From Sterolibacterium denitrificans (GTDB lineage Bacteria > Pseudomonadota > Gammaproteobacteria > Burkholderiales > Rhodocyclaceae), in NCBI RefSeq assembly GCF_900174485.1, contig NZ_LT837803.1, positions 2,185,305 through 2,249,304 on the forward strand: 64,000 nt of DNA. Reading direction: 5' to 3'. This document shows, piece by piece, positions 58,480 through 64,000 of the stretch. A model generated the notes under the pieces. It had not been told where the DNA came from. It was given only the letters and a program-made list of their open reading frames with translations, and did not search any database. The translations under genes were made by a program, and so were the position numbers. Numbering within the stretch: position 1 is the stretch's first letter; the number at the start of each line of letters is the position of its first letter.

Positions 58480-61059
58480 TCAGCCTGCGGCAACGCTGGC
58501 GCAGCGGGCGGCGATGTGCGCCAGCGCCGCATCCACCTGATCGACGAGGATCAGGCAGAGGTCTCCTGCCTCGAGCCGGCTCAAGGCGCGGTCGATGGCG
58601 AGAAATTCACCGTGGATTTCCTCGATCTCCCGCGTCCGCGCAGCCCCGTGCAGGCCGCGCCGCAGGATGGCCAGGACTTCGCCATCGGCGCGGCCGCGCT
58701 GGCACTGATCCTGATAGAGGATCACCCGGTCGAAGGCGCCACCGAGGATTTCGCTCTGCTTGCGGATGTCCTCGTCGCGCCGGTCGCCCGCGCCGCTGAT
58801 GACCACCATGCGGCTTTGCACCGGCAGGGTTTCGATGGCCTGGACCAGCGCCTGGATGGCATCCGGATTGTGGCCGTAATCGGCGATCAGCGTGGCGCCG
58901 CGATAGTCGAAGCGATTGAAACGCCCCGGCGTGCTTGCGACACCGCCGGCAAAGCTCGCCAGGCCGGCCAGGATGGTTTCCCACGGCAGCTTCAAGGCCC
59001 AGGCGGCGGCGACTGACGCCATGACGTTTTCCACCTGAAAACCGATGCGGCCGTCATCCGTCAGGGGCACGGCCGCGAGTGGAATGCGCTGCTCGAACTC
59101 GCCTTCGCTGGCGACGATGTCGTTGCCGGCGACATGCACGATGCGCTTGCCCTGGGCGCGGTGCACGCTCATCACCGGATGCTGCGGATCGCGGGCAAAG
59201 TAGGTGACCTGCCCCGGGCAGATGCCGGCCATGTCGGCCACCACCGGGTCGGCCGCGTTGAGTACGGCCATGCCGCGCGGCGCAACGTTCTGGACGATGA
59301 CGCGCTTGACGACGGCCAGATCCTCGACCGTATCGATGTAGGCCAGCCCCAGATGATCGCCCTGGCCGATGTTGGTGACGACGGCCACATCACAGCGATC
59401 GAAGGCCAGCCCTTCGCGCAGGACCCCGCCACGGGCGGTTTCCAGCACGGCAGCGTCGACTTCGGGATGCAGCAGCACGTTGCGCGCGCTCCTCGGTCCG
59501 CTGCAATCGTCGCTGTCGATGCGCTGGCCGTCGATGTAGATGCCATCGGTGGTGGTCATGCCCACGCGCAATTGCTGCTGGCCGAGCAGATGGGCGATGA
59601 GACGCACGGTGGTGGTCTTGCCGTTGGTGCCGGCGACGGCAACCAGCGGAATGCGCGCCTCCCCCGCATCCGGGTACATGAGGTTGATGATGGCTTCGCC
59701 CACCGGACGGCTCTTGCCGTAGGAAGGCGCCAGATGCATGCGCAGCCCCGGCGCGGCATTCACTTCGACGATGCCGCCGCCCTGTTCCTCAATGGGATGG
59801 AGCAGGCTGTCGCAGACCAGATCGATGCCGCAGACATCCAGCCCGACCATGCGCGCGGCTTCCACGACGCGCGCCGCCACATCCACATGCACGTCATCGG
59901 TAACATCGGTCGCCGTGCCGCCGGTACTGAGGTTGGCGTTGTCGCGCAGGATGATCGGCATGCCACGGGGTGGAATGGAAGTCGCCTGCAAGCCCTGTTC
60001 GGCCAGTTTGGCGTGGGCGATGTCGTCGAGCGGGATGCGGGTCAAGGCGGTGGCATGGCCATCGCCGCGCCGCGGATCGCTGTTCACCTGGTCGACCAGC
60101 GTCTGCACGCTGCGTTCGCCATCGCCGATGACGTGGGGCGGATCGCGGCGGGCAGCGGCCACCAACTGGTTGCCCACCACCAGCAGACGGAAGTCGAGAC
60201 CACGCAGATGGCGTTCGACCAGCACTTCGGAACTGATGCTGGCCGCCGTGGCAAAGGCCGCTTCCAACTGGTCGCGGCGGCTGATATTGACCGTCACCCC
60301 CTTGCCCTGATTGCCATCCTGCGGTTTGACGACGACGGGCAGTCCGATCTCCAAAGCCGCCTGCCAGGCTTCTTCCAGCGTGCTGACCGGGCGGCCCCGG
60401 GGAACGGGAATGCCCGCCATGTCGAGCAGTTGCTTGGTCAGATCCTTGTCCTGGGCAATGGCTTCCGCGATGGCGCTGCTGCCATCGGTTTCAGCCGCCT
60501 GGATACGCCGCTGCTGGCTGCCCCAGCCGAATTGCACCAAGCTGCCCGCCGTCAAGCGACGATAGGGAATGCCACGGTTGACCGCGGCCTGGACGATGGC
60601 CCCCGTGCTGGGGCCCAGCCGCACCTCTTCGTCCAGGTTCCTGAGTTGCCGCAGGGCATCGTCCAGATCGAAAGCCGTGCCATCCAGCGCCGCCTGGCAC
60701 AGGGCGACGGCCAGCGTCAGCGCCAGACGGCCGACCTCTTCCTCGGTGTATTCGGCAACGACCTGATAGGTGCCGGCTTCCAGGGTCGGCGTCGTCCGGC
60801 TGAAGGTGACCGGACAGCCCGCCTGGGCCTGCAGCCCCAGGGTCGCTGCTTTCAGCGCATCGGCCAGGGAAATCGGCAGCCCGTGCTGCAGAGGCTGGAG
60901 CAGGCCGATTTGCGGAAAGCACTCGCGCAAGCGGGCCTCGAAACCGGGAAGCCGGCTGATGTCGCGCTCGCTTTCCGGCAGATGGACGATGGCTTCGATG
61001 GCGGTATTGCGCGTCCATAGATTGGGGCCGCGCAGTGCCCGGATACGTGAAACTTCCAT
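58480..61059 (-). CDS. cphA: Cyanophycin synthetase CphA
   Basis: This 859-residue enzyme makes multi-L-arginyl-poly-L-aspartate. An N-terminal domain (about 1-160) precedes an ATP-grasp domain (about 215-450, including VVVKPQDGNQGKGV) and a Mur-ligase domain with an intact P-loop GTNGKTTT (K481), DYGHNPDAI and the C-terminal Mur fold. The ATG at 61059 fits the family start MEVSRIRALRGPNLW; the frame is open 25 codons further up. It lies 68 bp after the paralogue cphA' on the same strand. Confidence 0.97.
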   Translation of the reverse strand: MEVSRIRALRGPNLWTRNTAIEAIVHLPESERDISRLPGFEARLRECFPQIGLLQPLQHGLPISLADALKAATLGLQAQAGCPVTFSRTTPTLEAGTYQVVAEYTEEEVGRLALTLAVALCQAALDGTAFDLDDALRQLRNLDEEVRLGPSTGAIVQAAVNRGIPYRRLTAGSLVQFGWGSQQRRIQAAETDGSSAIAEAIAQDKDLTKQLLDMAGIPVPRGRPVSTLEEAWQAALEIGLPVVVKPQDGNQGKGVTVNISRRDQLEAAFATAASISSEVLVERHLRGLDFRLLVVGNQLVAAARRDPPHVIGDGERSVQTLVDQVNSDPRRGDGHATALTRIPLDDIAHAKLAEQGLQATSIPPRGMPIILRDNANLSTGGTATDVTDDVHVDVAARVVEAARMVGLDVCGIDLVCDSLLHPIEEQGGGIVEVNAAPGLRMHLAPSYGKSRPVGEAIINLMYPDAGEARIPLVAVAGTNGKTTTVRLIAHLLGQQQLRVGMTTTDGIYIDGQRIDSDDCSGPRSARNVLLHPEVDAAVLETARGGVLREGLAFDRCDVAVVTNIGQGDHLGLAYIDTVEDLAVVKRVIVQNVAPRGMAVLNAADPVVADMAGICPGQVTYFARDPQHPVMSVHRAQGKRIVHVAGNDIVASEGEFEQRIPLAAVPLTDDGRIGFQVENVMASVAAAWALKLPWETILAGLASFAGGVASTPGRFNRFDYRGATLIADYGHNPDAIQALVQAIETLPVQSRMVVISGAGDRRDEDIRKQSEILGGAFDRVILYQDQCQRGRADGEVLAILRRGLHGAARTREIEEIHGEFLAIDRALSRLEAGDLCLILVDQVDAALAHIAARCASVAAG

Positions 61060-61127
61060 GTCGGGATTTCCTTGGGAACGGGAGGTCGCAGGAGGTCGCG
61101 AGAAATCGGCAAATCGCGGTCGGCACG

Positions 61128-63374
61128 TCAGCAAGTCGCGCCGGCAGGCTGAAGCGTGTCGTGCGGGCCGCCTTCGGGCGGGAGGACGACGGAGAGCTCT
61201 GCCAGAAAGGTTTCGATGCCGCTGTGAATCTCCTCACGCGGAATGCCCAGAAACCAGGCGGCGGCCACGGCGGCCAGAATGCTGCAGGACTCGCCCTGCC
61301 CGGCCAGCGGGTTGTGAATGTGCATGTGAATGTCGATGTCGACCAGACGGCACAACCGTATCTGGTCGTCCCGGGTGGTCAGCCACAGGCCGCCATCGCG
61401 AGCCATCACGGCGCGTCCTCCCTGCTCGACGTGCGTCTTCACCCGTGGATTTTCCGCATCGATCGTGTACAGGATCACTTCGCCGTCGCACAGTTCAGCC
61501 ATGCCCGCGAGCAGGGGATCATCGGCATTGAGAATCGCCGCCCCGCCGGGCAACACCACATCGACTTGGGTGCGCAGAATCTTGTAGACCTGCCCGGCTT
61601 CGCGGATGTCGTGATCGCCCAGATCCTCATCCTGCCCGGCATGGGTGACGATGCCGATCAGGCAACGGTCGTAAGCCAGGCCGCCTTCCAGTATGGAACG
61701 ACAGCCGTTTTCAAAGACCGCCGCGTTCAGGACGGGATTTGCCAGCAGTCGCCGGGCCGTGGCGGCATGGCTGCAATCGCCGCGCATGATGCATCGGTCT
61801 TCGACGAAAAGCCCCTGCGTGCTGGCCAGCCCGACTTTCAGGCCATTGAAGCGGGCCAGGTGGGCGATGAGCCGCGCCGTGAAGGTCGTGCCGCGTGAAC
61901 CGGAAACGCCGATGACCGGGATGCGGCCGCCATGGTGCGCCTCACCCGCAGGAAACAGATGCTCGACGATGGCTTCGCCGACCGGGCGCGGCTGTCCTTC
62001 CGCCGGCTGCAGGTGCATGAGCAGGCCGGGACCGGCATTGATTTCGACGATGGCGGCTTCCTGGCTCTCCAGGGGCTGGCTGATGTCCTGCGCCAGGAGA
62101 TCGATGCCGGCAATGTCCAGACCGATGACGCGGGCAGCCAGGCAGGCCGCCCGCGCGAAGCTGGGATGGACGCTGTCGGTCACATCGCAGCGGACATTGC
62201 CATGACGCTGGATGAGGACGCGCTGCCCTGCGGCGGGGATGGCCGTGGCACTCAGTCCTTGCCGTTCGAGCAGCAGACGCATCGCCGGCTCGCGCGCCAG
62301 ATCGATGGTTTCCAGCGGGAATCGTTCGGCTTCGCCGCGGCGTGGATCGGTATTGACTTGCTGGTCGATGAGCGCGCCGACGGTCGCCCGGCCATCGCCG
62401 ACGATCCAGGTCTGTTCGCCGCGCGCTGCCGCCACCAGACGCCCGCCGACCACCAGCAAGCGATGCTCGTCGCCGCGGATGCAGCGTTCGACGAGCACTT
62501 CATCGTCTTCCTGACGGGCGACGTGGAAGGCGCGCATGACTTCGGCCGATCCGTTCAGATCCAGGGAGATTCCCCGGCCATGATTGCCGCGCAAGGGTTT
62601 GACCACCACCGGCAGACCAATGTCCTGGGCGGCCTCCCAGGCTTCCTCGGCGCTTGCGACGATCCGGCCACCGGGCACGGGCAGGCCGCAGGCATGCAGC
62701 AACTGCTTGGACAGATCCTTGTTGCGGGAAATGCCTTCGGCGATGGCGCCGGTCTGGTCGGTTTCCGCCGTCCATAGCCGGCGCTGCCGGCTGCCCTGGC
62801 CCAGTTGCACCAGATTGCCATCGTTCAGGCGCAAGGCCGGAATGCCGCGCGCGGTGGCGGCGGCAACGATGCTGGCCGTGCTGGGGCCCAGACAGACGCG
62901 GTCAGCCAGCTGGTAGAGGCGGTCGATGGTCGCGGCGACGTCGAAAGGGCGATCCTCGATGGCGGCGAGCAACAGATCGCGGGCCGCATGAAGGCAAGCC
63001 CGGCTGAGTTCCTCGTGCGGACAGCGCACCACCACCTTATATACGCCGCGCCGCGAAGTTTCACGCGCCCGGCCGAAGCCCCCCGGCTGTCCGGCCAGTC
63101 CCTGCAACTCCAGGGTGAGGTGTTCGAGGATATGGGCGGGCCAGGTGCCCTCCCGCAGGCGCAGAAGAAATCCCCCGGGCTCACCGACGCTGCAGCGGTG
63201 TTCGGCCAGGCCGGGCAGCCAGGCGATCAGGCGCTCGTAAAGCCCGGGCAGGGTGTTGGAAGGACAGTCTTCGAGGTCTCCGATATCCACCCAGGCTTCC
63301 AGCGCCGGGCGGTAAGTCCACATGCTGGGACCGTGCAACAAGGTAGTGCGCAGAATTTCTATATGTCTGCTCAT
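61128..63374 (-). CDS. cphA': CphA' : cyanophycin synthetase paralogue with altered P-loop
   Basis: The product is 748 residues, about 110 shorter than CphA. The N-terminal and ATP-grasp domains (about 215-460) are intact (VVVKPLRGNHGRGI). The Mur-ligase P-loop reads GSRGTTFT, with threonine (T496) where CphA has lysine 481. The C-terminal Mur domain ends early and lacks the DYGHNPDAI region. So aspartate-chain activity by ATP-grasp may persist, while the arginine-adding ATPase is probably lost. Paired cphA'-cphA genes are known in other betaproteobacteria. The ATG at 63374 matches the N-terminus of CphA. Confidence 0.88.
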   Translation of the reverse strand: MSRHIEILRTTLLHGPSMWTYRPALEAWVDIGDLEDCPSNTLPGLYERLIAWLPGLAEHRCSVGEPGGFLLRLREGTWPAHILEHLTLELQGLAGQPGGFGRARETSRRGVYKVVVRCPHEELSRACLHAARDLLLAAIEDRPFDVAATIDRLYQLADRVCLGPSTASIVAAATARGIPALRLNDGNLVQLGQGSRQRRLWTAETDQTGAIAEGISRNKDLSKQLLHACGLPVPGGRIVASAEEAWEAAQDIGLPVVVKPLRGNHGRGISLDLNGSAEVMRAFHVARQEDDEVLVERCIRGDEHRLLVVGGRLVAAARGEQTWIVGDGRATVGALIDQQVNTDPRRGEAERFPLETIDLAREPAMRLLLERQGLSATAIPAAGQRVLIQRHGNVRCDVTDSVHPSFARAACLAARVIGLDIAGIDLLAQDISQPLESQEAAIVEINAGPGLLMHLQPAEGQPRPVGEAIVEHLFPAGEAHHGGRIPVIGVSGSRGTTFTARLIAHLARFNGLKVGLASTQGLFVEDRCIMRGDCSHAATARRLLANPVLNAAVFENGCRSILEGGLAYDRCLIGIVTHAGQDEDLGDHDIREAGQVYKILRTQVDVVLPGGAAILNADDPLLAGMAELCDGEVILYTIDAENPRVKTHVEQGGRAVMARDGGLWLTTRDDQIRLCRLVDIDIHMHIHNPLAGQGESCSILAAVAAAWFLGIPREEIHSGIETFLAELSVVLPPEGGPHDTLQPAGATC

Positions 63375-63679
63375 GATGATGGCGTGTGACGCATGGTGCG
63401 TGGCGTGCGGAAGATCCGCAGGATGGCTGTCGTTTTCCGTAAAACCTGGATATAACGCAGCAATGCGCCGCAAGTTTACAGACTCCTGAAAATAGTCGTC
63501 GCGATTTTGTGTTGCAAATTCTGTCCGGCTCGAAGGCTTGGGTATACTGCCGGCCTGGCCAGGAATGGCCATAGGTTCCAGGCCGGATCGGCAGCGATGA
63601 TGGCCTGTTTTTGTGCTGGCAACCGGGTTGGCGCAGTGCGGATCATCGATCATTGCGCGCCCGACAGGAAACCTGGTCG
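63375..63679. promoter_or_regulatory. Divergent promoter region of cphA' and the last gene
   Basis: This 305-bp gap has a minus-strand promoter candidate: TTGCAA (63512-63517) and TATTTT (63489-63494) are 17 bp apart, which gives a leader of about 107 bases for cphA'. On the plus strand TATACT (63543-63548) may be the -10 of the gene at 63680, with only a weak -35. No operator is clear. Confidence 0.45.
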
Positions 63680-64000
63680 ATGACGAAACCGTCCCGCCCC
63701 TCCACACCCGTGGCCGGAAGCCCGGATGCGGATTTGCCGCCCGGCTTGGCCGAGCAATTGGCTGCCGATGAAACCGTGCTGGCCTGGCTGATCACGGATC
63801 TGGATGGGCATTTGCACTATCGCCGGGGGGGACTGGTCGTCACCTCCACGCGCTTCCTGGCCTGGCTGGCGGATGAGAACCGCTGGCAAGCCTGGCCCTG
63901 GCGGGCCGGGCTGCAATTGCGTCAACACGATCATGCCGGCGTAGCCAGACTCGAACTGATCGACGCTCAGTCCCGCCTGGCCTGCTGGCATCACACCCTG
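63680..64000 (+). CDS. N-terminus of a protein divergent from cphA', possibly a cyanophycin-associated ABC transporter (3' partial)
   Basis: The frame is open from ATG 63680 to the window end (107 codons). The visible part is soluble: a Pro/Ser-rich start, then 'DETVLAWLITDLDGHLHYRRGGLVVTSTRFLAWL', with strands and many Trp residues. It looks like the PH-like N-terminal domain of ABC transporters found near cyanophycin genes. The ATPase and membrane parts would lie beyond the window, so this is tentative. Confidence 0.5.
   Translation, partial: MTKPSRPSTPVAGSPDADLPPGLAEQLAADETVLAWLITDLDGHLHYRRGGLVVTSTRFLAWLADENRWQAWPWRAGLQLRQHDHAGVARLELIDAQSRLACWHHTL

Overview
The window is GC-rich, densely coded DNA, most probably from a denitrifying betaproteobacterium near the Rhodocyclales/Sterolibacteriaceae. 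That placement is inferred from the gene content (a DUF2863 protein, a phasin, paired cyanophycin synthetases, the nirCFDLGHJN order, norEF-norQ-norD) and was not tested with a phylogeny. I see no tRNA, rRNA, CRISPR array, insertion sequence or prophage. About 55 protein genes fill the window; the first and last are cut by its edges.

Bases 1-21,500 are mainly housekeeping: a membrane-bound diguanylate cyclase (partial), ratA/smpB, an SPFH-NfeD pair, an arginase-family enzyme, rlmJ, a RhlE-type DEAD-box helicase, an M20 amidohydrolase with a TetR regulator, a PiT phosphate transporter with its DUF47 partner, a DUF2863 protein, msrB, a yciB-yciI-bolA operon, an NTF2-like protein, a second MASE1-type diguanylate cyclase, and clpB behind a near-perfect sigma-32 promoter.

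Bases 21,600-39,200 hold nirBD (cytoplasmic siroheme nitrite reductase), glpD-glpK, a phasin with an operator-like palindrome, and then a long minus-strand series: mutS, the carboxyspermidine polyamine genes, a DinG/YoaA helicase overlapping an uncharacterised ATP-grasp-like gene, mobB, moaD and moaE.

Bases 39,300-58,500 are a denitrification island, all on the plus strand. It runs nirC, nirF, nirD-L fusion, nirG, nirH, nirJ, nirN (heme d1 assembly), a two-domain glycosyltransferase, nirS (cytochrome cd1), nirT (NapC-type tetraheme quinol oxidase), a cytochrome with one CXXCH and one unusual CXXXCH heme motif, nirE, norC, norB, norE, norF, norQ, a small membrane protein and norD. The genes together would make heme d1, reduce nitrite to NO and reduce NO to N2O. 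A perfect FNR/DNR box precedes nirS and a one-mismatch box precedes norC, the latter correctly spaced from a -10 element. A 41-bp perfectly alternating purine-pyrimidine tract lies between the nirS terminator and nirT.

Bases 58,480-64,000 hold cyanophycin synthetase cphA, an upstream paralogue (cphA') whose Mur-ligase P-loop has lost its lysine and whose C-terminus is short, and the first 107 codons of a divergent gene that may belong to a cyanophycin-associated ABC transporter. With the phasin, this suggests a cell that stores both PHA and cyanophycin.
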